Source: Schlesneria sphaerica (GTDB lineage: Bacteria; Planctomycetota; Planctomycetia; Planctomycetales; Planctomycetaceae). Taken from it: a stretch of DNA of 64,000 bases. The notes beneath the pieces are model-generated. The model saw only the letters and a list, made by a program, of their open reading frames with translations. It made no database searches and was not told the DNA's origin. Position 1 is the first letter of the stretch; each line of letters begins with the position of its first letter. A program made the position numbers and the translations under genes. Positions 54,131-62,826 of the stretch are shown here, piece by piece. The stretch spans positions 992,001-1,056,000 of the forward strand of contig NZ_CP172346.1 of the NCBI RefSeq assembly GCF_044336245.1, given 5' to 3'.

Positions 54131-55243
54131 TCAGGTCAGTTGCAAATCGGCACAAATCGCTTCGTTCAGTTTTCGCAGACGGCGTCCATGCTGGCCCTCG
54201 CCGGGACGTCCGTTGAAGAAATAGGCGACGACCAGGCCACGCTCCGGATCACACCATCCCTGGGATGATTGCGCCCCGCCGTGCCCGAAGGTACGGAGCG
54301 AACAAAAGGGGCCATACCCGTATGGAACGGTCTCCGCCCCGTAGCGAATCGAATTCACGATCACGCCCAATCCGAAGTCAACCTTATGTGCAAGCGTCAG
54401 ATCAAATTCCCCCACCCGGTGCCGGGCAGTCATGGCGGCCACGGTCTGAGGGGTCAGGATCTGCCGCCCCTTATATTGTCCTTCATTCAGCAACATTTCG
54501 TAAAAGTAGCCCAGTTCCCTAATCGGCCCCCGCGCATTCGCACCCGGAGAGGGCTTTTCACAACGGGCCGGTTCGTGCCAGTCCAGAAGTTGCAGACCCC
54601 CTCCCTCTCGGGTGTAGATTTTTCCCAACCGGCTTTCGTATTCCGCATATTGTGTGGGAGTCAGGCTTGTGAATGTTTGTCGCAGGCCGAGAGGTTCAAA
54701 CAGTCCCTTGTGCATCGCGTCGGAATAAGAAAGCCCCATCAGCCGGGAGAGAATCTCACCCAGGATGAACCAGCTCGATGCCGTATGGTACCCCGCAGTT
54801 TGTCCTACCACCCAGTCGGGTTCGACGCTCGAATCGCAGATCCGCCGAATGATGTCATCCCAGGACGCTTCGGGCCAGCCCGTTTCGACATTTCGGAAAC
54901 CGCAGGTATGAGTCAGTATGTGGCGGATGGTGATCCCATCCTTGCCTCCCCCCGCAAACTCCGGGATGAATTTCACCACGGGGTCATCCAGTCGCAGTCG
55001 ACCTTGCTCCCACTGCTGCAGAATCGCGACCACTGTCAACGGTTTCCCCGCACTCAGCCACAGATTGATCGTCTCTGATGTCATCGGCTGGCCTGGCGCG
55101 GACAGTCCGAATCCACCATCAGCCATGATCTCGCCCTGAAGCGAGACATAAATCTGCAGGCCCGTATGTAACTGCCGATCAACACCTTCACGAAAGACGC
55201 CAAAAGTCGCCGGGAGTCGCTCGGCAAGTTCGAGTTCGTTCAT
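54131..55243 (-). CDS. Beta-lactamase-fold serine hydrolase
   Basis: 370 residues without a signal peptide, of the class C beta-lactamase/esterase B type. The SxxK motif is S64-A-G-K67 in NLWLSAGKPL. The second motif reads Y152-H-T (the YxN Asn is Thr), and the third is FGHGGAQSS, the usual HxG variant of esterase-like relatives. That combination favours an esterase or peptidase-like activity over beta-lactam resistance. It begins 11 bases after the ceramidase-cytochrome gene stop, so the two are probably co-transcribed. Confidence 0.85.
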   Translation of the reverse strand: MNELELAERLPATFGVFREGVDRQLHTGLQIYVSLQGEIMADGGFGLSAPGQPMTSETINLWLSAGKPLTVVAILQQWEQGRLRLDDPVVKFIPEFAGGGKDGITIRHILTHTCGFRNVETGWPEASWDDIIRRICDSSVEPDWVVGQTAGYHTASSWFILGEILSRLMGLSYSDAMHKGLFEPLGLRQTFTSLTPTQYAEYESRLGKIYTREGGGLQLLDWHEPARCEKPSPGANARGPIRELGYFYEMLLNEGQYKGRQILTPQTVAAMTARHRVGEFDLTLAHKVDFGLGVIVNSIRYGAETVPYGYGPFCSLRTFGHGGAQSSQGWCDPERGLVVAYFFNGRPGEGQHGRRLRKLNEAICADLQLT

Positions 55244-55253
55244 TGATTGCCCA

Positions 55254-58200
55254 TCATTCTTTCAAAAGCTTGACCGCCCGCTCCCTGATCGATGACGTTT
55301 TCGACTCAAGCAGTGATTTTCGGTGTGCGGAACTTAACCGGGCCGCTGACAATTGGCCACCGGCAATCGCATCAAGCAATTTCTCTGCACGGCGATCAGT
55401 CCGCAGCAGTGCGTCGAGGGCGAGCGTGCGATTGTGCTCGTTGACATATTCGACACAGCCCAGCAGCAGGTCAGCGACTTCTGAAGACTCGACATCACTC
55501 AGACAGCTGATCGCCCCCATCTGCAGTTCGGCGTCGACGCCCTTTGCGAGATACTTCACCAGTTGCTCGCGACGTCGATTCCAGTCGTCCACAGCAATCA
55601 TTCGCAGTGCATCATATCGCGTTCCCGTCGGAACGCGTTCGTTGTCGCTCATCTCTGAGGCGAGAACCAGTGACCTCTTCCACCGCTGGTTCAGATCGGG
55701 CGAGTCCTTAAGGATTTCCAGAATTCGCCCTTTGGGCCATCCTCCGCTCAAGCTGATGCCATTGATGATTCCACCTCCAACGACGACCGCCTGCCAGTCC
55801 CGAAGCGGTTCTCCGTCTTTCGGAAGCGAAACCTCTAACAGCTTGAAAAGCGGATCTCCCTCGGCTCGTTTGCCACAGCCAATGGCGACGCGCCAGATCC
55901 AGGGAATCCTGCGATATTCTTCGGCCTGATCGTCAGGCAAGTCTGCTACAAGTGCCGCAACAATTTCACTCGCCTGCTCGGGCTTCTCTGTGATCCAGCG
56001 GGCGCGGTCGTCTGCGGACAGCACATCATCAAGAAGTTGCCGAGCAAATTCCTTGACGTCTGTGGCCGGAGAAACAGGTTCAACCTTGGCGAGAGCGAAC
56101 GGCTGCCCCTCGGGAATCAGATAAACTCCCCGCAAATCCATGAGAGCCCCGCTGACATGACTTCCGTCCGGACGGAGCAGCAGCCGATGTGCGCCGGCGT
56201 CGAGTGACAGTGAGCCGACTTTCGTTACGACGTAGTTGCTCCATCCACCTGTTCCCCGAACGACGCCCGTCAGAGATTTTTCACCGCATTCGATTCGGAA
56301 TGCGTTCCCCTGAGAACCGCCATCACATGCATACTCCTGGTAGACATCAAAGACGCCTGCCTCGGGCAGGTCGATCGACCAGACAACGTGATCGTTCACC
56401 CCATGCCAGTATCCGATATTGCCATAGGGAGTTTCGAAAGCAATGTCATTGCCATAGATCGCGGCCGTTGCGGCAAGCAGAGACAAACGTCCCTCTACTG
56501 GACGGACCGTCTTTGGCGTATTTCCTTCCGCCTGCTTCGGAGGAACCGAAACGGAACTGAGAAGTGCAATCAGATCAGCGACAGCTTGCGGTGACAGGTC
56601 CTTTTCCAGACCTTCCGGCATCAGCGACTTTGCCGTCGCTCTCAGCTCTTCCAATTCCTTCCGCAGCAACGTGAACTGCTTCCCTTCGGGACCGAGCAGC
56701 GTCACGCTGTTTGACGATTCACTCGCCAGGAGTCCTGTCCGGATCAATCCCTCCCGGGTCACGGCCAGGTAACCGATGTAGCGAGTATCCACATTGCGAT
56801 TGGGATCAAGTAACTCCTGCAGCAGAAACGAAGGAGACTTGTTGGCCACCATGGCCAAATTGGGGCCGACGACGTGTCCGACATCGCCGAGACGGTGGCA
56901 TTGGGCACAGGTCTTGGCAAACAGAGCCCGCCCACGCTCGTTGTCCCCTTTCAGCGTCAGTGCTTCGCGATACTGCTCGACCACCTGTTGCCGGTCGTTA
57001 TTAATGCCGGCGGCGAGAGACTTTTCCGCCTGCCGGCGTATTTCAAGGACTGGATGGGAAATCAGGGCCTGGCGCTGAGCCGCAGAAATGGAGGTCGCGG
57101 GAATGGTACCATCGGCCACTTTTTCAAAGAAGTAGGGCGTCCATTTGCCACGTCCCAGGAACGCGTCGACAATTCGAGGCTGTACGGACGGAGAAAGTTC
57201 GCGATACCTTTCTGCAAAAATTTCGGGAACGTTGTCTGTGGCGATCCGCTCAAACGCTTCTACTGCCGCCAGTTGAACTCTCGGCGGATCAGCAGAAGAC
57301 AGCAACGGGGTCAGTGTCGCGACGTCATCCACCTGCTGCATCGGGTCGCGCCCGAGTAACTGAATCGCGGCGATGCGAGTTTCATCGTCAGCCCCCTCGG
57401 CCGCGATCAAACTGCGAGCCGCCTGTTGCATCCGGCGGGTGACGTTCATTACCTCATCGTCCCGCTTCACCTGCTCCCCCCCCGCATCGGCAGGTCGCCG
57501 ACGCAAAGATTCCACCAGGTTTGTGACCGCTCGCAATTGCCAGGCGCGGGGTTGCTGATCCAGGCCTTTCGAGACAGCAACCAGCGCCAACTTGATCGCA
57601 CCGTCGTCACCGTATCCGACGGCTGTGGCGAGGAACGGTGCCATCAGCGACGGAGGTGGCTCTCCGTCTTTCAATTCATCGAACAGGGTTGTCGTAAACG
57701 CCTGCAGGTCTCCCGGTCGGATGCTGCTGAAAATCGCTGCGACCTGGTAGGGATCACCCGCATCACGCAAGGCCATCTTCGCCAGTGTCGATCCAATTCG
57801 TCGGTCTTCCCACTCACCCAATGAACAAGCCACCTGCAACCGCACATGGGGATCAGCATCGTCCGAAAGTTTCAGTAGCGAATCGATCAGTGCTCCCTTC
57901 TCGGTCATCTCCTCAGCAAGCACCAGGCCCACTGCACGGACCCGCGGGTCAGGATCGTTGAATGCACGCTGAAGATCGGCTGCAGTGAGTTGCGATGCCG
58001 CGGCCAGTCGGCGATAGCTCATCACTCGCAGGTTGGCATTGCCCTGCTGACTTTCGTCGCGCCACGACTTGACCCGTTCGGCAGAGATCGTACGGGTCCC
58101 TTTTCCGCCGCTAGCAATCACGTCGTGGAGTTCCCGCTCCTGATAGACCGACAACAGCGTGGATTTGGTTTCCGTGGTTCCAGAGCGGTCAGTGCGAGGG

Positions 58201-60815
58201 AGTGCTCGTGTCGCTGGTTTGGATTGGTCGGATTGACTCGTGACACGGTAGATTCGCCCCAGTGTCGTTCCCGCCCTCAAATCGAGCGGATCGAGTTCCG
58301 GTTTGGGGATCCAACGAGGATCCTCGATAATGAAGCGGTACATATCAACGACCCAGATGGCGCCGTCGGGCCCGTTGACGACCTGAACCGGACGGAACCA
58401 TCCATCGGTCGATCGCAAAAATTCCGTCTCCGCCTCGTTCGCCGGACGTTCTGCGACAAAGGACGTCCCGGCGGGCTTCAGGGCGAAGCGGTGAACCAGC
58501 AGATTTACCGGTTCACAGATGAAAAGATTGTTCTGGTAGTCCGCGCCGAGAACCGAATCCCGATAGGCAGCGATTCCACACGCCGCGGTCACGGTGCCGG
58601 GTGCTCCGCTGAGCTGAAATCGCTGAGCATCAGGACGAGCGGGATACAACCGACGCGTCTCCTCCGATTGCGCCAGATTCACGCGACTGAGGGGTGAAGT
58701 CACGTAAGGGTTTCGTCGGAGGTAGTGTTCCGCCAGAGGGTAGTGATAACCGAGCGTGGAATTATCGCAGCCGAACCAGTTCCCGAATTCGTCGCGGATT
58801 CGCCCCTGCTGAGTCCGGCCAGTGGCCGCTTCAATCTCACCGGTCTCGGGTTTGATCCGAAAATCGCGATCACCTAATTCGACGGTCTTGCCAGCCAGGT
58901 TCGTAATTGACCCACCAAACAGACCACACGAACCGTAGATCCAGCCATCCAGACCGTAGGTCAAGCTGTTGAGACGTGCCTGGTTGTTGGAAGTTCCGAA
59001 GCCGGTAAACAGTTTCTGAACCAGATCGGCCTTGTCGTCGCCGTCGGTATCTTCCGCATACAGCAGATCCGGAGCGGCACAGATCAGCACTCCTTTTCGC
59101 CAGACGGTGACTCCCGTCGGCTGAGCAATCTTATCCAGAAAGATGGTCGATCGATCAAACTGCCCGTCACCATCGGTGTCGCGGACCAGTCGAATTCGTC
59201 CACCCGGTGGTGGAGGTACGGAGTCCGTGGGGGCGCCACCTTCACTGCCCTGAAGCGAGATGAAGGTATTGGGATAGTCGCTCATCTCCGCGACCCACAA
59301 TTCGCCGTTCAGTCCGAAATCGATCGCAACCGGATCAGCGATCAAAGGTTCTGCCACAACCAGATCGACTCTCAGATTCGATGTCGTCTCAAGAGCAGCG
59401 AGGGATTGGTGCGGAGACTTCGGCAGGGTTCCCGACGTCTTTCCGGCATCGAAGCGGGCTGCAAACTTCTCGTCGAGTTGACCTCGGACAGAACGGATAA
59501 TGCGATCCTCGAGTCCCGGCTTAAACGGCGCGGGACGGTCGTAGTAGACCATCGCCCCTCCCCCTTCGTAGCCTCCCTCCCTGAGAATTCGCTCAGAGGG
59601 AATGTAACAAGGGGCGTCATTTGCATACGCGTTTACCCAGATGCGCATCCGATCCAATTCCCGTTTCAGCCGCAACGAGTAATCAACAACGACTTCGCCC
59701 GGCAGAAAGACCATTGCCAGCGAATCACCGAACGACCACGTCACAATCGGGTAGTCCAAGGTCGTCGGCAATTTTTCCCCGCGGTTAAGCCGCTCTAACT
59801 GAACGCGCGCCTGATATCCAACAGGGTCATCTTTCTCGGCTCGCTTCTCCCATTCGGCTCGTGTCGGAAGCGTGTCGTAGTCAAGCGGAACCGACTCACG
59901 CACGGCCTGGATCGGTCCCTGGACCGGCGTCATAAAGCCTCTGATCATTCGTTTCACTTCAGCGGCGATCTCGGCCCCCTGCTGCATGGCAATATCGGCC
60001 CTGTCGCCCACCACCCCGCTGCTCGGGTTCTGGTCGGCACCGCATCCGACTGACACCAGAGCGATAGCAGAAGGAAATGCGCGCTGAATCAAATCCTGAG
60101 CGTACCCCGCCCAGTCACCGCTCACTTTGTTGTTAGAGAGCGTCACACAATGACACGCGTAGTCGACGTAAATGGCTCGGACCACTCCATCCGGCCTCGT
60201 CACAACCAGGACTGGAAGATCGTGGTCCACGGGCCCCCCCTGCTGTCGTCGATTGATCGCGAACTTGACTGTCCCGATCCCCCAGGTCAGCTTCGACTCT
60301 TCCCTGTTCGCCAGGGCTTCCAGCGCCACTTCTTCAATGCGATCGGTCAGGAACTGCGTATAGCGATCAATCTGCTTCCAGTGGTCTTCCGGGATCGGCA
60401 CACTGAACAGCGTCGGAGCCACACCACGCAGCATCGGGGCCGTATGCGTGTGCGAAGCCGTGATCGAGAGGTTTGCTCGCTTTAACCCTGCTTTCGTCTT
60501 GAGGCGTGACGCGACTTCATCACACATCGATGCCGGAATTCCGAGATTGTCGACCGTCACCAGCACCACAGGATCGGACTGCGGATTCGCCGAAATGGCC
60601 AATGCTTTCGCCCAGATGGGCTGAGTCACCCCTTCGGATTCGGTTCTGCGGAATCCAAAACCGGATAACCGAACGGGGTATTCCGGCGTCACGTCGGCCT
60701 GCGAAACACCGACAGAATACGTTGCGGTACTTTCTGTCGCGGAGACGAGTTGTCCGAGACCGCTCAACCCACTGATAACGCAGACGATCCTCAGTGCGAT
60801 CAGAAAACGAACCAT
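55254..60815 (-). CDS. Ceramidase-like/PVC-type cytochrome c fusion protein
   Basis: 1853 residues, exported (signal MVRFLIALRIVCVISGLSGL, ATG at 60815 with GGAG upstream). Part 1 (about 33-455) is neutral/alkaline ceramidase-like: YSVGVSQADVTPEYPVRLSGFG, SHTHTAPMLRG, YACHCVTLSNNKVSGDWAGYAQ and VSVGCGADQNP. Part 2 (about 475-860) is a membrane-bound-dehydrogenase-type propeller (PVC, 'Piru_Ver' N-term): IDFGLNGELWVAEMSDYP and WVVDMYR. Part 3 is HEAT-like, about 870-1290. Part 4 is a cytochrome c domain with haem motif C1303AQCH1307 in ARGLFAKTCAQCH-like context. Part 5 (about 1440-1565) resembles a carbohydrate-binding beta-sandwich. Part 6 is HEAT-like to the end. This fusion has no parallel I know; each part is common in planctomycetes. 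It may bind a lipid and pass electrons. Confidence 0.85.
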   Translation of the reverse strand: MVRFLIALRIVCVISGLSGLGQLVSATESTATYSVGVSQADVTPEYPVRLSGFGFRRTESEGVTQPIWAKALAISANPQSDPVVLVTVDNLGIPASMCDEVASRLKTKAGLKRANLSITASHTHTAPMLRGVAPTLFSVPIPEDHWKQIDRYTQFLTDRIEEVALEALANREESKLTWGIGTVKFAINRRQQGGPVDHDLPVLVVTRPDGVVRAIYVDYACHCVTLSNNKVSGDWAGYAQDLIQRAFPSAIALVSVGCGADQNPSSGVVGDRADIAMQQGAEIAAEVKRMIRGFMTPVQGPIQAVRESVPLDYDTLPTRAEWEKRAEKDDPVGYQARVQLERLNRGEKLPTTLDYPIVTWSFGDSLAMVFLPGEVVVDYSLRLKRELDRMRIWVNAYANDAPCYIPSERILREGGYEGGGAMVYYDRPAPFKPGLEDRIIRSVRGQLDEKFAARFDAGKTSGTLPKSPHQSLAALETTSNLRVDLVVAEPLIADPVAIDFGLNGELWVAEMSDYPNTFISLQGSEGGAPTDSVPPPPGGRIRLVRDTDGDGQFDRSTIFLDKIAQPTGVTVWRKGVLICAAPDLLYAEDTDGDDKADLVQKLFTGFGTSNNQARLNSLTYGLDGWIYGSCGLFGGSITNLAGKTVELGDRDFRIKPETGEIEAATGRTQQGRIRDEFGNWFGCDNSTLGYHYPLAEHYLRRNPYVTSPLSRVNLAQSEETRRLYPARPDAQRFQLSGAPGTVTAACGIAAYRDSVLGADYQNNLFICEPVNLLVHRFALKPAGTSFVAERPANEAETEFLRSTDGWFRPVQVVNGPDGAIWVVDMYRFIIEDPRWIPKPELDPLDLRAGTTLGRIYRVTSQSDQSKPATRALPRTDRSGTTETKSTLLSVYQERELHDVIASGGKGTRTISAERVKSWRDESQQGNANLRVMSYRRLAAASQLTAADLQRAFNDPDPRVRAVGLVLAEEMTEKGALIDSLLKLSDDADPHVRLQVACSLGEWEDRRIGSTLAKMALRDAGDPYQVAAIFSSIRPGDLQAFTTTLFDELKDGEPPPSLMAPFLATAVGYGDDGAIKLALVAVSKGLDQQPRAWQLRAVTNLVESLRRRPADAGGEQVKRDDEVMNVTRRMQQAARSLIAAEGADDETRIAAIQLLGRDPMQQVDDVATLTPLLSSADPPRVQLAAVEAFERIATDNVPEIFAERYRELSPSVQPRIVDAFLGRGKWTPYFFEKVADGTIPATSISAAQRQALISHPVLEIRRQAEKSLAAGINNDRQQVVEQYREALTLKGDNERGRALFAKTCAQCHRLGDVGHVVGPNLAMVANKSPSFLLQELLDPNRNVDTRYIGYLAVTREGLIRTGLLASESSNSVTLLGPEGKQFTLLRKELEELRATAKSLMPEGLEKDLSPQAVADLIALLSSVSVPPKQAEGNTPKTVRPVEGRLSLLAATAAIYGNDIAFETPYGNIGYWHGVNDHVVWSIDLPEAGVFDVYQEYACDGGSQGNAFRIECGEKSLTGVVRGTGGWSNYVVTKVGSLSLDAGAHRLLLRPDGSHVSGALMDLRGVYLIPEGQPFALAKVEPVSPATDVKEFARQLLDDVLSADDRARWITEKPEQASEIVAALVADLPDDQAEEYRRIPWIWRVAIGCGKRAEGDPLFKLLEVSLPKDGEPLRDWQAVVVGGGIINGISLSGGWPKGRILEILKDSPDLNQRWKRSLVLASEMSDNERVPTGTRYDALRMIAVDDWNRRREQLVKYLAKGVDAELQMGAISCLSDVESSEVADLLLGCVEYVNEHNRTLALDALLRTDRRAEKLLDAIAGGQLSAARLSSAHRKSLLESKTSSIRERAVKLLKE

Positions 60816-61171
60816 GCAAAACTCCGCGTTAAGGTGCCGCAGGCGAAAACAGATCCCATGAGACGGCAGTATCGACGAACATCGTGTCTCAAGCAAACCC
60901 ACAGAAGCCATCGCAGCGTGATCAGCGAGGCGGCGGAGTCTGGTTGAGCCGCAGCAGCCCCGTGATGCTGGGTCCCGGAATGTGATGTGTTCATCGACGC
61001 AGATCCATTACGGTAACTGCCGTAATCTAGCGACCTTCAACTTACGAACGAGTCCAGCGGTAGCGGACACAAGACGCAGCCCGTCAGACGCAGCGCCGGA
61101 GAGGAATCCAGCGGCAGTAGAAATCGTTGCCAAGTCCGGTCCCGGAACAAGTCATCAACGAAATTCATCGA
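60816..61171. other. Gene-free stretch with a perfect hairpin
   Basis: About 355 bases between the DUF1501 gene (downstream end at 61172) and the ceramidase fusion start, both on the minus strand. A perfect 7-bp stem ATTACGG/CCGTAAT lies at 61007-61026, around a six-base loop. It could mark the end of the DUF1501 transcript, though no T-run follows. Confidence 0.4.
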
Positions 61172-62599
61172 TCAGGACAGAATTTCGTGAATCACCTGGC
61201 CATGCACGTCGGTCAGGCGGAAGTCGCGTCCCGCATAGCGATAGGTGAGCCGTTCGTGATCAAAGCCGAGTAGATGCAGGATAGTCGCATGCAGGTCGTG
61301 GGGACTGGTCGGCTTTTCGACCGCCTTGAACCCGAACTCGTCGGTGGCTCCGTAAGCGGTCCCGCCTCGAACGCCACCACCCGCAAGCCAGACGCTAAAG
61401 CCATAGTGATTGTGGTCACGTCCGAGTAGCGCCTTCCCGTCACCGGCCAGTTCCACCGTCGGAGTCCGACCGAACTCACCACCGAAGACGATCAGCGTAT
61501 CTTCGAACATTCCGCGCTGCTTCAAATCGGTCATCAGTGCGGCGATGGGTTGATCAATTTCTCCTGCAAGCTGGCGATGCGCAGTTTCGATCCCCGAGTG
61601 ATTGTCCCATGGTTGCCCGGCTCCATGCCAGAGCTGGACGTACCGCACCCCTCGTTCGAGCAACCGACGGGCGATTAACGTCTGCCGGGCGTGCACTCCC
61701 GCTCCGTAAAGTTCCTGAATGTGCTTCGGCTCTTTCGAAATATCGAAGGCCTCGGCCGCCTCCGTCTGCATGCGGAACGCGAGTTCGAAGGACTGAATAC
61801 GGGCTTCCAGCCGGGTATCAACCCGCACGTCCCGATGCTCGGCATTGAGTGACCTGAGCAAATCGAGTTGCCGCCGCTGCATTCCCGCCGTGGCGTGCGG
61901 GCTGCGGATATTCTCGATCAACTTGTCAATCAGTTGGTGTCGGGGATCGACATACGTTCCCTGATAGACACCCGGCAGGAACCCTGATTGCCAGTTTTCT
62001 GAATCTTTGATCGGCAGGCCGTTAGGGCACATCGCGACGAAGCCGGGGAGGTTGCGATTCTCTGTTCCCAGCCCGTAAAGCACCCAGGCACCGACACTGG
62101 GACGTGGCTGAACGGAATCCCCACAGTTCATCAGCATGAGCGAGGGTTCGTGGTTGGGAACATGAGCGTACATCGAGCGAATCACCGCGATGTCGTCTGC
62201 ATGGGCGGCCGTTTTGGAAAAGATCTCGCTGATCTCCAGCCCGCTCTGACCGTACTTCTGGAATTTGAAAGGGGACGGAAAGGCGGCCCCTGTCTTCCGT
62301 TCGGTCGTCAGATTCACGGGTGCCGGCTGACCCGCATATTTTTCCAGAGCCGGTTTCGGATCAAAGGTATCGACGTGAGACGGACCACCATTCAGGAAGA
62401 AGTGAATTACCCGTTTCACTCGACCCGGAAAATGCGGTTTCTTTTCTGTTTCAGTCACCGCGGCGTCTGCCCCGGATGCCGCGCGTGCCTCACGGGATTC
62501 CTGATCGTGAAAGAGGCCCGCCAGGGCGAGTGCCCCCATCCCCATTCCGGACCGCTCAAGGAGAGACCGACGCGTCATTGGCAGGTGCGCTTCGAACAT
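61172..62599 (-). CDS. DUF1501 family exported protein
   Basis: 475 residues with a twin-arginine signal (MTRRSLLERSGMGMGALALA; the ATG at 62599 is seven residues earlier). Hallmarks of the DUF1501 family, related to the alkaline-phosphatase/sulfatase fold, include VIHFFLNGGPSHVDTFDPK, MYAHVPNHEPSLMLMNCG, VQLWHGAGQPWDNHSG, TLIVFGGEFGRTP and GRDHNHYGFSVWLAGGGVRGG. Its Asp and His residues could bind metals. Function of the family is not established; it is abundant in Planctomycetota, often beside DUF1549/DUF1553 cytochrome proteins. It lies just downstream of a second DUF1501 gene. Confidence 0.92.
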   Translation of the reverse strand: MFEAHLPMTRRSLLERSGMGMGALALAGLFHDQESREARAASGADAAVTETEKKPHFPGRVKRVIHFFLNGGPSHVDTFDPKPALEKYAGQPAPVNLTTERKTGAAFPSPFKFQKYGQSGLEISEIFSKTAAHADDIAVIRSMYAHVPNHEPSLMLMNCGDSVQPRPSVGAWVLYGLGTENRNLPGFVAMCPNGLPIKDSENWQSGFLPGVYQGTYVDPRHQLIDKLIENIRSPHATAGMQRRQLDLLRSLNAEHRDVRVDTRLEARIQSFELAFRMQTEAAEAFDISKEPKHIQELYGAGVHARQTLIARRLLERGVRYVQLWHGAGQPWDNHSGIETAHRQLAGEIDQPIAALMTDLKQRGMFEDTLIVFGGEFGRTPTVELAGDGKALLGRDHNHYGFSVWLAGGGVRGGTAYGATDEFGFKAVEKPTSPHDLHATILHLLGFDHERLTYRYAGRDFRLTDVHGQVIHEILS

Positions 62600-62826
62600 A
62601 GGATTAGCTTGCTCCTGGGGCGAGTATCTGGATCTCGATCATTTAACGATGTCAGGGCCGAAAACGGTGAATCCTTCAGCGTTCTTTCGCGATGACACTC
62701 AGTCGGGTCTTCATCATCCCTTCACCGGCTCGTCACTGCGGCCGACCTTAGCGGTGACAAATATCACGACGGAAGGTGTCAAAGTTGAGGCAAACCACAA
62801 ACAACCTGATCTCGATTTCCGATGGT

